Positions 54,640 through 64,000 of a DNA stretch of 64,000 bases are shown piece after piece (within the stretch, counting starts at the first letter, position 1; every line of letters starts with the position of its first letter). The stretch is from Cristatella mucedo (lineage: Eukaryota; Bryozoa; Phylactolaemata; Cristatellidae). Where the stretch lies: assembly GCA_009760855.2 (NCBI GenBank), contig WPIO01000016.1, forward strand, positions 5,547,001 to 5,611,000, read 5' to 3'. The position numbers and the translations under genes were made by a program. Under the pieces are notes generated by a model. The model had not been told where the DNA came from. It was given only the letters and a program-made list of their open reading frames with translations, and ran no database searches.

Positions 54640-54815
54640 TGCCGTGATGGCACACTAGGTAAGGCAGTTGCTTTCACGACCTCGGTCCCGTGGTCGTGGG
54701 TTCGATTCCTGCGGTGGGCGATTCTTTATCACCACTGCAAGTTGTGGTGATAGCCGTAAAGGCTCTTCTGTCTCTATATAAAAGAGGCTGTTCAATCACG
54801 ATTTTTTTTACTGCC
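54640..54815 (+). mobile_element. SINE-B copy, near consensus
   Basis: GCCGTGATGGCACACTAGGT, GGTCGTGGGTTCGATTCCTG, GTGATAGCCGTAAAGGCTCT, AAAGAGGCTGTTCAATCACG. With 18702, one of the two best preserved copies. Confidence 0.85.
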
Positions 54816-55154
54816 GCAGCAACGAGTACTATTCAGCGCTTTAAACTTACGGGTCGTAGGTTAGATAGCCGAGCTGTTGATAGGGCGAACCCAGGATGCA
54901 GGAAGGTTCTCACTGATCCCCCCCCCCCAAGAAGGCCCACCGGTAGGTATCGACTAATGGTGACATCGCACCTTATGCTAAGCAGGTCTGCAAACAGCAA
55001 GCGAAGTGTAAGAAAGCGTGCATGGTATGCGCATAAAGCGTATGCTTTTCATCGCGCCTTCCTTCGTGTTTGCAACTCGGTTGCACGAGGTGTGCTAAAG
55101 AGGGTGATTTTTACGTTCATTGTACCCAGTTCTTCGGAGAGTCGCTTTGCAGAA

Positions 55155-55360
55155 AGCCTGGGGTAAGCAATATGTGCAGCAAGGGAGTTGAGAGAGTTTG
55201 AAGTTCTGGAGGGCTGGGAGGGATCAAAGCATAGGCACAGCTGCGTGACATCTGCATCGAAGCAAAAGCTTAGATTGTACTTGGCGATATCGCCGGCAAG
55301 AGGGTGGGTATACATTGTGAAAAGAAGCAGACTAAGCACCGAGCACTGAGAGGCGTCCAC
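55155..55360 (-). mobile_element. LINE-A reverse transcriptase fragment
   Basis: Reads YTHPLAGDIAKYNLSFCFDA then DVTQLCLCFDPSQPSRTSNS. The catalytic Y-A-D-D is now F-D-A-D-V; dead fragment. Confidence 0.8.
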
Positions 55361-55789
55361 CCGTATACTTTAGTGATCTTAATCTTCCTGTGATGGGCCA
55401 TGTACCCAGGCTGCCCAGCCTGTCTAAGCCCTACTGACAATAATAGCCGGCTTGCAATTCGTTATCCTGTTCGACGGCTTTGTAGCAGGCTCTCGGCAGT
55501 GCTACGGTAAGAAAAAGAGAGCAGAGAGCCATTGAGTCATGTCGAGCCGTCTTCGGCTTTCTTGAAACCTCCCAGCTTTCCTCCCTCTCTTGGCCGAAGC
55601 CTCCGCTGAAAGTCAATGTCAAGGGAATACACCCACTCACGCCGGCCCCTGGCCTTGGCGATCACTTCTCCGAGTAGGCAGTTTACACACGTAGCTTAGC
55701 GCAAGTGGCAAAGCGTGAGGCTGCTGTAGGGAGCAGTATTTGCTCCCGTCCTTATCTCGTGGCCACGGCGATGTGTGAGCATCAAGAAC

Positions 55790-55915
55790 GATCGGCAGCG
55801 AATGAGATAAAAATCAGCGCAGCATGACGTCAAGCTCGAGAGCTATCTATCTCTGGGCGGCTATTGTTGGCAGCGAGCCAGTCGTTCGTTATTGGCCACA
55901 GTGTCGTGCGCTGAC
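55790..55915 (+). repeat. Dispersed repeat, copy 1
   Basis: Shares GCGAATGAGATAAAAATCAG, CGCAGCATGA, CTCGAG and TTGGCAGCGAGCCAGTCGTT with 57430-57550. Not LINE-A, LINE-B or either SINE. Confidence 0.75.
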
Positions 55916-57429
55916 GGCGGAGGCTGCCTCGCTGCTGCTCCCAACCTCAGCTTTTGCTGATCGAGCGACGGCCGATCAAGCAGCTGCTTTGCTCACGCTC
56001 GCCCACTGACCGGGCCACGTGGGGCGGAAGCGTGCTCCGCTGAGTCCTGCACACCACCACCACCACCCCCCCCCCAATTTCTACTTTGCTGCCATTTCTT
56101 TTGCTCGGCTTGCAGGCTGCATCATGACGTAGGTGCCTAAGATTTTTTATGACCGATTGCCAGTTGCTTGCGTTGCTATGTAAGCTGACCGTCTGGTTGC
56201 TCGAAGTTCATTGTCGCAGACAGCAGGTTTCTGTGTCTTGGACAGAAAGCAGTCCGATGGCCGTTTGGATTGGCTGGTCATGTGGACTCTGCACGACAAT
56301 CGAGCTGTAGGTCTTGCACGGAGAGTGGCAGTCTGTACCATTGAGGCGGAATGTCAAGGAAATTTTTATAAAATCGGTCCAACAATCGATTATCTAAATT
56401 ATCTAATTATCTGTTTATCTAAGCTATGTCTAACCTGGATGTAAATCGTAAGCAACACATCTACAAATTAAAAATTTACCGATCTGCATCAAATGCGACC
56501 TGTGTCCCAACTTGTTGAACCATCTGTACGTCGAGGTGCGTGTATGCAGCTTGTCCAGTTGCATGCTTGTGACTTTTAGGCAGAGATATAGTGTACTCCT
56601 AGGAGTTATTTGCAGTGTAGCTTTGTGCCATGTAAGTTCCTAAACTCGGCCAATGATTTGTGGATCAGAGTAAAATTTAAAATGCACGTTCAGCTCTGCT
56701 TGTACCACGTTGTGTCGGTTTATTCCTGATATCGTTAGGAAAAAGTTTTGCTTTTACATGTCATCAAACGTCCTGGAGCTTTGTTTTCTGCAGTCATGGA
56801 AATTGTTGTGAGCTGCGCTCTCATTGCCAGTCATAGGATCGGCATATTCTGTGGCCCTCGAGCCGATTCTCCGGCCTTGAGTATCTGCTCAAGAAGTACT
56901 GCAGCAGATAGGGAGCAGCAGCAGCAGGGAGGGGGGCTGTGAGGAACTCTAGCCGATGGACAGGGCGGTCAGATGAGACCCGACGGTCGCGAAATGGCTG
57001 CGCTCGACTTTAGCGCAGCCATTCAAGCCGTGACAAAGCCCCGTCCGACAGAAGGATCATAGTTGCTGGGTTTTTTAAGTAAAAGTGAAGACCAGCCGAT
57101 TTAGCAGCCTTGTTGGCATGGCAGCAGAAGGGTCACAGTGGGGCCATCACCGTGCTTGCAGCAGGCAATGTAGAATTGCAAATTTTGAATTGCAAATGTG
57201 CAATTGCCTGCTTTTGCAGAACTCAAGTGCACTACCCCTGGATTGGAAAGTGCTCGGTACTGCCCGAAGTTCTTGTGATCCGTGGTACCGGAATCGAATG
57301 TCCCCGACACAAGTCGAAGAGAACCGAGTTAGTCACGTTCAACCTATTTTATATCTACCGATCATGTCAGTAGATCCACATAGAAGTGTGCAGGAAGTGT
57401 GAGGCTTTAGTAGTGAGCAGCATTGACAG

Positions 57430-57550
57430 CGAACGAGATAAAAGCCAGCGCAGCATGAAGTCTGAATGAAGCTCGAAGCTCGAGGATCGAGGATCATCTT
57501 ATCTCCGGGCAGCTATCGTTGGCAGCAAGCCAGTCGTTCGTTATCGGCCG
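57430..57550 (+). repeat. Dispersed repeat, copy 2
   Basis: GCGAACGAGATAAAAGCCAG, CGCAGCATGA, TCTCCGGGCAGCTATCG and TTGGCAGCAAGCCAGTCGTT. Same order and spacing as copy 1 apart from a short GCTCGA duplication. Confidence 0.75.
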
Positions 57551-58679
57551 TCAACCTATTCTCAAACTTTTTTTCTCAAACTTCAAACCAAAATCTGGTA
57601 AGAAGCGTCGCTCGCCCAATTGGAGCGGCACAAGGAAAGGGAGTGCCAAGTGGGCCACTTTGTTTTGGGTAAGCTGGACTGGCGCTGGCTGTGCGACGAA
57701 CCAAACGTCCAGTTGATGAGCCCACCGAGGACTCTCATCAGATACCACAGCAACAGTGTTGGTTGATACAGGGGCAGTAGCAGGACAGTGGCCATGGAAG
57801 TCGGAACCAGCTAAGGAGTGTGTAACAAACAGTTCACGTGCCGAATCAACTAGCCCTGAAAATGGATGGCGCTCGAGCGTCGGGCCTATACCGGACCGTC
57901 GTAGCAAAGCATGCCACCGGAAGCCAGGCTCCGATGAGTAGGAGGGCCGTAGCTGCGAGCGCCAAAGCGTCGGGCGCTAGCCCATGTGGAGCTGCCGCGA
58001 GTGCATATCTCGTTGGTAGTAGCAAGTATTCAAATGAGAACTTTGATTGCCGAAGTGGAGTGGGGTTCCGTATAAAGAGCAGTTGAACATAAAAGTAAGT
58101 AAGTAAGTAGGGTAAGTTGTTCTGGATAAAATATCCTGCTCGTCCATCATGTTCACTGCTGTGCACCAAGAGCTGTTCCGCGGTCAGTGGATGGATGAAG
58201 CAACACTTAAAGTTAAACAGAAATCAGCACGAGTTTATGCAGCTTCCGTTTCCTTCGGCATCTGTAGAGGCATTGTTCAGGCTGGACCCTTACCAGCAGC
58301 ATTTGTGGCATGCAGTACGGCACTACAGCTCCGTCGTGTCTATTTAGCCGGCCGAGGAACAAGCAATTGCCTGTGCTAACATCGGCTGCCTAGCGCTAGG
58401 TCTTTGAATGCAGCAGAGCGAGCAGTGGCCGAAAAATCCAGTAATGCCTGTGCAAAGTAAACTAAGCCTAAGTTTCTCCTCCTTCTTCGTGTGCAGAGCC
58501 ACTGTATGAGTACACGTCTGGAAGTGCTGCCAACATATTTAGTCTTGTACCCAATCAACTGCTCTTGATGCTATGGTTTCCTTCCCCTCACTCTCCATCT
58601 TAGTCTGTCTCTCTCCATCTCTCTTCACCTCCCTTCTCCGCCTCTTGTCTCTTTTCTTGTCTCGCTGTCTCCCTCTCCT

Positions 58680-58857
<178 letters not shown>

Positions 58858-58960
58858 CTACACTGTGTCTGCTCATCACGCTGCCTCGATCAGCGTGGCC
58901 GTGTTTTGTCACGTGCGGGTGTGAGAGATGATCTGTGAGAGATCTCTCTCATTCATCCAG

Positions 58961-59062
58961 ACAATGACCAGGCGACCATCGAACGCCACTACGCCAAGGT
59001 GCACGAACAGTTCTTCCAGATGTGTGAGCAGCAGCTGAAGAAGATCAACAACTTCTATGCAG
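58961..59062 (+). CDS. XPR1: XPR1 exon 3: SPX middle helix
   Basis: The acceptor CATTCATCCAG and donor TGCAG/GTACGA flank 33 whole codons, NDQATIERHYAKVHEQFFQM then CEQQLKKINNFYA. With the base from exon 2 the first codon is Asp. The family pattern is F-x-x-x-(E/D)-x-x-F-F-x-x-C-x-x-E/Q-L-x-K-I-N-x-F-Y. A 175-base CT-rich tract ends about 100 bases upstream, so the intron reaches this acceptor through a very long pyrimidine region. Confidence 0.93.
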
Positions 59063-59959
59063 GTACGAGTGCTAGGCCGCCTTGCTGCGATGCCTAGCTT
59101 AGCACTCAGGGCAAGTCTAACCGCCTTACCCCCTGCTTTGCATGCCTTGCCTTACTTGCCTTGGTCCCTCCTTGTCCCGCTTTGCGCCCTTCTCCCCACA
59201 GCCTTGTCCACCCTCGCCTTGCCCCCAAGGGGCTGTGCTATGCATGCAGCATAGACTGCCCAAACAGTCTGCCTGTGAATGAACTTGTATCATGCCGTGC
59301 ATGATTCGGCAACATTCTGTAGGCAGCATCCGGTCTGTTCTTGATGCGTAGCTTAAATTTGTGTGCGCTTGCCGTTGACGAGAGGCGGGGCAGGTGAGAG
59401 CTTTGGGAGCTTTGGGATGCTCGATCGCTTCGCTGCTACCAAAGTGGAATGCCGAACTGGGCAGTCCGCACTGCTTCTATCCGGATGCAGCAATGAGTAG
59501 TGGTTCTAAGCGCTGCTGCCACTCCTGCTGTTGGTCGCTGCTGCCGTCGACACTCTGTTTGCTACTGCCTTGGCCTTTTGTTCTTGTACGATGCTGAATT
59601 GTCATGTTTGGCATTTTTGAACGACCTTTTCTGGCCCGCCTGCATACATCGCATAGACGGAACTATGCTGATCTCTTGGAAGACTCACTAGCGTTCATAG
59701 CATAGTCTGGATTTTCTTTGTTGTACAGCGCTCGTCAGTTTGAATTAAGCTCCAAATGCGTTGCCAGCGGTGCGATTTTTCCACTTTAACGAGAACTGTC
59801 GTCGCGGCAGGACACCGAGCGCTGCCGGCTGCTATGCCTTTTTTCTAGCAGGAGGGCCAGGTGCACGCGCGACGAGCAGGATCCGTTCGCCGACACCTTC
59901 CGATTTGGTTGCGCTGCTACTGCGGTGCCTCTGCCAGGGCGCATGTGCTTCCGCTTCAG
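59063..59959. other. XPR1 intron 3
   Basis: About 0.9 kb; no repeat family recognised. Confidence 0.8.
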
Positions 59960-60291
59960 AGAAGCTGGCCGAGGCGATGCGAAAACTGGCTGGTCTCAAG
60001 TCGGAGCTGGAGTCGGGGCGCATCGCCGGAAGCGAGAGCCAGCCGGTGCCTGTCGGGAAATCCAAGATGTCTGACACCGGTCACGGCACTGCCGCCGGAA
60101 TGAAGGGGCCCTCCGGCGCTGGGATATCCCCAGCAAGGGCGGCGGCGCCGCTGCCGCCGCCTTTGCGTGGCAAGAAACTGCACGAGCTGAAGCTGGCGTT
60201 CAGCGAGTTCTACCTGGGTCTGATCCTGCTGCAGAACTATCAGCAGCTGAACTTTACTGGCTTCCGTAAGATTACCAAGAAGTACGACAAG
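59960..60291 (+). CDS. XPR1: XPR1 exon 4: SPX core with the phosphate-sensing lysine helix
   Basis: The acceptor CCGCTTCAG and donor GACAAG/GTAGGC enclose 110 codons (residues 76-185), continuing FYAE-KLAEAMRKLAGLKSELE. Residues 95-145 are a variable Gly/Pro/Ala/Ser linker including AAAPLPPPLRG. Residues 146-185 contain KKLHELKLAFSEFYLGLILL then QNYQQLNFTGFRKITKKYDK. This is the SPX signature, and the KITKKYDK helix carries the Lys residues that bind inositol pyrophosphate in SPX proteins. The linker differs from vertebrate XPR1, as expected of a disordered loop. Confidence 0.95.
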
Positions 60292-61485
60292 GTAGGCAGC
60301 GCTGCAGCTCGGCACTTGTGTCAAAACACAATCCTCAGGCCAGCCCTTGGTGCCTTGCCGAGTTTGCTGACTGCCGAGGCACCTTGACCTTTCCGTGTCA
60401 CGTGGCCCTGCAGCAGCGCTGTGGCCTTGCGGCAACCTGTCGCTTCGGGGTGCATGCAATCCTGCAATCCGTTCGATCGATTTATTTTCACGGCCAATCC
60501 GGCTAAAAGCCTCGCTCTTGACCAGCATCTTGCCTGTTCGTGTGCAGCAGGTACGACAGTGGGAAGCGGCCGAAGTGAGTTAGTTTTAGACTTATTTGTT
60601 TGCACTGTCAATCTTTTTCTTTTGCACAGTGTGTGATGTGCCGGCCGGCCAGCCGGCACATCAGTGTGGCTACTGTTTACACGTTTTCGCTTCCCTAGAT
60701 GAACTTCCTGCTGCCACGCTGGGCGACGTTCAAGCGAACGTCTTCTGGGAGTTGCAGCGCACGAATGCCGTCTGCCACCTGTCGAGCCCACGTTTGCTTT
60801 TACGGGCTTCACTTGGACAGGGAGGGGTTAGTTGATCACCAGCACAATCCATTCTCCTAGCTTTGTTCTCGCAGCAGCCGTGGCAGCTGCAGCAGCAGCC
60901 GTGGCAGCTGCAACAGCAGCAGCAGCTCGTCGACGGCTTCCGTGTGCTGCACTCGCTGTGCGACCTCGTGCTCTTGCTTTTCGGAGGCACGCTGTAACCA
61001 GCGCTTTCAACCCGTGCCTCGCTCCTTTCCCGGCGCCATGCGACCTCCGCCATAACCAAGAGCAATGCAACTTTGCTAACGGAGTGCTCCACGTGGACAT
61101 TGCTCATCTGGCGCGTGCACGTGTACCGATGGAGTCCCGTGGAGCTTGAAGGCTTTCCACTATTGTCAGGCTGTCGAAGCTATGCTAGCTGCGTGTCTTG
61201 CTTAATGACCGCTTAATGTTCTTGCTCAACTGTGGAATCCACTTCCCCAAGGTTTACTATATGGGTGCAACCTGTACCGGTACCTCCTTTCCTGTCCTCG
61301 AAGGCTATTTGGGCTTTTAGTGCACAGCAGAAGTTTTTTTTCGTTACACCGGCACAGTTCGTTAAGGCTTTTTGGGAGGATCACGTGTTGAGCTACTTTA
61401 TGACTCTCCAGCCCGATATGAGCGACATGAGGTCGGACGGTATGAGCGACAGACTTGAAGAAAACTTTTACTGGCGTCTGATGGT

Positions 61486-61594
61486 GAGACAGGTCAGCAA
61501 AAGTGAGAGGGGGAGAGGCGTCCGATTGTTTATTTGCATTCAGGTCAGCAAAAGTGAGAGGGGGGATAGGCGTCCGATTGTTTATTTGCATTCC
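61486..61594 (+). repeat. Two-unit tandem duplication, about 54-base unit
   Basis: CAGGTCAGCAAAAGTGAGAG ... GGCGTCCGATTGTTTATTTG then CATT occurs twice in a row with one or two differences. The second copy runs straight into the LINE-A tail. Confidence 0.9.
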
Positions 61595-61612
61595 GTTGCA
61601 GCAAATGTAAAG

Positions 61613-61656
<44 letters not shown>

Positions 61657-61697
61657 TTGAGTTCTCTGAGGACACTTTATCAAGTGCATTATTATGA
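61590..61697 (+). mobile_element. LINE-A 3' tail with GA expansion
   Basis: GCAGCAAATGTAAAGCGGCT then a (GA)n run in place of AGAGAGA, then GATTGAGTTCTCTGAGGACA, CTTTATCAAGTGCATTATTA. Confidence 0.75.
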
Positions 61698-62114
61698 TTA
61701 TTACTGGCATTTTTGTGCACTTAATCTTTTTGGCTCCTCTTGCGATAGTGGTGCTCACTCACTTATTGGCCTTGAGAGTCGGTCGACCGGTGACCTATTG
61801 GTGCTCTCCGCGGCCGGGTCGCTGTCTTTTGGGACTCGCTGCTCAGGTTCCCCAGGCGCCGCTAGTGCCGAGCAGGTGCGATTTCGAAAGCCTCGTTCTT
61901 GCACAGTGTCGTGTGGACGGCAAAATGTGCTGCTACCGGGTAAGCTGTGCGATTTAAAGAGACTCGCTGACCACACTTGGGTACGAGACTGGATGTTTGC
62001 TGTCTGTCACGCGCTCGCATTCACGCAAGATGGCATGCAGCTCGGCAGGGGCGCGGGCCGGCGTCACTGCCTTCGCCCGCCGTCTCTGCATGCGCAGTGT
62101 ACACACGTTCGTAG

Positions 62115-62216
62115 CTTCTCGGCACGACTCTGGGCAGCCAGTGGCATCAAGCAAACGTCGAGAGCGCTCCTTTTTACACCAACAAGGAAGCAGACAAGCT
62201 CATCCTGGAAACTGAG
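62115..62216 (+). CDS. XPR1: XPR1 exon 5
   Basis: The acceptor CACGTTCGTAG and donor ACTGAG/GTAGGC flank exactly 34 codons, [20 protein letters not shown] then [14 protein letters not shown], phase 0 at both ends. Register and length match the family segment with W...VE-x-APF-Y-T and L-I-x-E-T-E that closes the SPX domain. Confidence 0.93.
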
Positions 62217-62465
62217 GTAGGCAAGTGCAAGCAGCGGCTGCCTGACGTGCACTTCCACCCGATCCTGCGCGTTGAAGACCGTCGGTCGGTTCGGAACTTT
62301 GTGGAAACGGTGTTACTAGAGTTACGCATGGCTCATCGTCACGATTTGCCGACGGTGATTTGCCCCGGGCTGCAGCGCTCCAGCGTGTCTGTGCTCCCGA
62401 CGACGAGTGGCCGACGAGCTTTCAGGAAGCTCGGTTTTTGCGACGGCTTCCGCTTCCACTTGCAG

Positions 62466-62625
62466 AGCGTGGTCATCACCCAGCTAGAAGGAGGCGACCG
62501 TGGCAAGGCCATGAAAAGGCTGCGTGTGCCTCCGCTGGCAGAAAAGCAGAGCCCGTGGACTACTTTCCGCGTCGGCCTCTACCTCGGCATGTTCGTCATA
62601 CTAGCTGTCGCCATCACTATATCCG
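62466..62625 (+). CDS. XPR1: XPR1 exon 6: linker and first transmembrane helix
   Basis: The acceptor CCACTTGCAG and donor ATCCG/GTGAGT enclose 53 codons plus one base (residues 220-272). [18 protein letters not shown] is nearly the XPR1 consensus ([16 protein letters not shown]). It is followed by [20 protein letters not shown] then TIS, the first membrane helix. The exon ends in phase 1. I found no continuation (expected next: the loop and second helix) before 64000, so the next intron is at least 1.4 kb. Confidence 0.95.
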
Positions 62626-62696
62626 GTGAGTCTCGTGTGTTCTTTGGCTCTGCCGGCTTTTTATGCTCTGCTGAATCGGTGCAATGTCGTCCCTGG

Positions 62697-62848
62697 GTGT
62701 TTGGCCCAGCAGGTAAGGTGCTCGCTCTTCACGAACCAGCTCGTGGGTTCGAGTCCTGCAGTGGACGATCCTTTATTGTCCACTGCAAGGTAGACGTTGA
62801 GGCTCTTTTGCGGCTACATAAATGAGGCTGTTAAATCATCTAACCTTT
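62697..62848 (+). mobile_element. SINE-B copy (diverged)
   Basis: GTTTGGCCCAGCAGGTAAGG, CGTGGGTTCGAGTCCTGCAG, ATCCTTTATTGTCCACTGCA, AATGAGGCTGTTAAATCATC. XPR1 intron 6. Confidence 0.75.
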
Positions 62849-63639
62849 TTTTGTCGATGCACAGATTTCTGTCAGACATCTATCTTGGGGTGCTCTACTG
62901 CTCGTACCCATCGAGACACTTTTTTTTTTAATTTGGATCAGCCATTCAGGCTGATGGGGAGAAGAGGTAATTACCATACTCTCAAACAGCACATTAGTAT
63001 CATCAATCAGTGGTCGAAACAAAATCTTCAAGCACTTGCTTACCACATCTGCCCGCCCGCCTGTCAGCACCTCACCCCTCGGCTAAGACCCAAGGTCACT
63101 AACCACGACTTGCCATCATACTGCCATAGCCGAACTTGGCACGTGAGAGCTTCCTACTCTGGGGTGCTCCAAAGGTGCCGCAGTCACCAGGCCATGACAT
63201 CACATCAATGCATTCTTTCCGGCGATTAAAGTATTGAGAAATATTTTTTCTTTCGTGCTTTATCGCAGCACCCAAAAAAGCTTCGTCTACAGCCCACGTC
63301 AGACTCTGATTGAGATGGCAGCTTGAAGAGGTTACCTTCACCTTCAATCTGACTCTTAATTCAGCCGTCCATTGACTAGTCATTTATCGGTGTTCATGCT
63401 AGCACTGGCATGTTTGTATAGAGATGTCATATTGTTTGATCAGGTCTCTCTTGGCGAATGGTTTGATCAGGTCTCTCTTGGCTGGCCGATGGCAGCAGTT
63501 ACAGCCTGCAGGGAGACCCTCTTAGCTGAGCTTCTCTTCGAGTCTCTATTTGGTAAGCGACGACCCAGCCAGGCTCCCCTTCGGATTTTGCTTAATTTGG
63601 CCAATAGCATTCTCTTTCACACTTGATTGCGCCTATGTC
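62849..63639. other. XPR1 intron 6, nothing coding found
   Basis: Searched for the loop and second membrane helix of XPR1 and not found. A 26-base duplication around TTTGATCAGGTCTCTCTTGG lies at 63436-63481. Confidence 0.5.
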
Positions 63640-63812
63640 TTAGCCTAGCTAGGGTAAGGCGGCTTCCCCGATTTCACGGTCCTGAGGTCGTGCATTCAAA
63701 TGCGGATCCAGCAGGCAATTCTTTATTGTCCATTGCAAGTGTGAGTTGAAACCGCTACGGCTCTTCTGCTGTTATGTAAGTGGAGGCTTTTAAATGACAA
63801 GCTAAATTCATA
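63640..63812 (+). mobile_element. SINE-B copy (diverged)
   Basis: TAGCCTAGCTAGGGTAAGGC, CCTGAGGTCGTGCATTCAAA, CAATTCTTTATTGTCCATTG, GGCTCTTCTGCTGTTATGTA and a weak TTTAAATGACAAGC end. Confidence 0.65.
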
Positions 63813-64000
63813 CTTTCCTTTTTCCTTTTTGAGTTCCACTTGCCAAACGTTGACTAGAGTCGGTGTGCTTAGATAGTCATTGCAAGCGATAACTCAGGAA
63901 CCCAGCCCAGCCTGATCGATCATGTCTGCTTGCAGCATTTCAGTGGCTGTCTTCCGCTGAGCCTGATGCTCGATATAGAAATTGGTATAAGCCACGCTTG

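Larger units (their letters stand above)
55361..58679. other. XPR1 intron 2, mostly unassigned
   Basis: Holds a pair of about 125-base direct repeats (55790-55915 and 57430-57550). A plus-strand LVDTGA motif near 57755 is not backed by further protease or polyprotein sequence. Confidence 0.45.
60292..62114. other. XPR1 intron 4
   Basis: About 1.8 kb. Contains a GCAGCC-type repeat at 60871-60930 (unit GCAGCAGCCGTGGCAGCTGC twice), a tandem duplication at 61486-61594 and a LINE-A tail at 61590-61697. Confidence 0.8.

Noticed and set aside
57740-57830. TATVLVDTGAVAG, a retropepsin-like motif
   Set aside because: The frame is short and has no neighbouring protease, reverse transcriptase or LTR. 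The opposite strand is equally open, so chance is likelier.

Overview
This window is nuclear DNA of an animal, almost certainly an invertebrate. Genes are split into short exons by GT-AG introns, two recognisable families are metazoan (XPR1 and the KY/hillarin transglutaminase-like family), and introns and intergenic DNA are packed with non-LTR retrotransposon debris, tRNA-derived SINEs and microsatellites. There is no bacterial gene organisation. The species cannot be named from the sequence. The exon structures below were assembled by hand from splice sites, reading phase and remembered family patterns; no alignment or transcript was available.

Region 1 (about 2.9-20.9 kb, minus strand) holds the most unusual locus. 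Four exons (20880-20715, 15670-15283, 13955-13888, 12888-11905) join in phase into a KY/hillarin-type protein with a predicted myristoylated start (MGSSAS). Its transglutaminase-like core keeps the His and Asp but has Lys where the catalytic Cys should be. Two further minus-strand exons (8360-8080 and 3150-2965), also in phase, look like the microtubule-binding head of a dynein stalk. The only good exit from KY exon 4 is a GC-type donor whose phase fits the first of these exons, so the parsimonious reading is one gene: acyl anchor, dead transglutaminase-like core, dynein-type microtubule-binding head, continuing off the left edge. The junction between the two halves is inferred.

Region 2 (about 29.0-35.7 kb, plus strand) contains an unrecognised gene, also with a predicted acylated N terminus (MGCGVS), a basic middle and an acidic low-complexity C terminus, in at least four exons.

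Region 3 (44.5-62.6 kb, plus strand) contains the first six coding exons of an XPR1 homologue, a phosphate exporter. They cover the whole SPX domain and the first membrane helix; the rest lies beyond the right edge.

Mobile elements make up much of the remainder. LINE-A (apurinic-type endonuclease plus FYADD reverse transcriptase, with a tail GCGCCTAGAGAGAGATTAAG... and ATT repeats) is present in large minus-strand copies at 15.8-17.4, 24.3-25.8, 47.6-48.6 and 52.0-53.2 kb and many relics. LINE-B, a divergent relative, lies at 53.2-54.5 kb, with its 3' region scattered elsewhere. Two LINE-A copies sit inside LINE-B sequence, so LINE-A was active later. SINE-A is a tRNA-like SINE whose 3' end copies the LINE-A tail; SINE-B is an unrelated tRNA-like SINE with about a dozen copies. 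Long GA/CT, TA and GT tracts, poly-C runs and several short unexplained repeats fill the remaining space.
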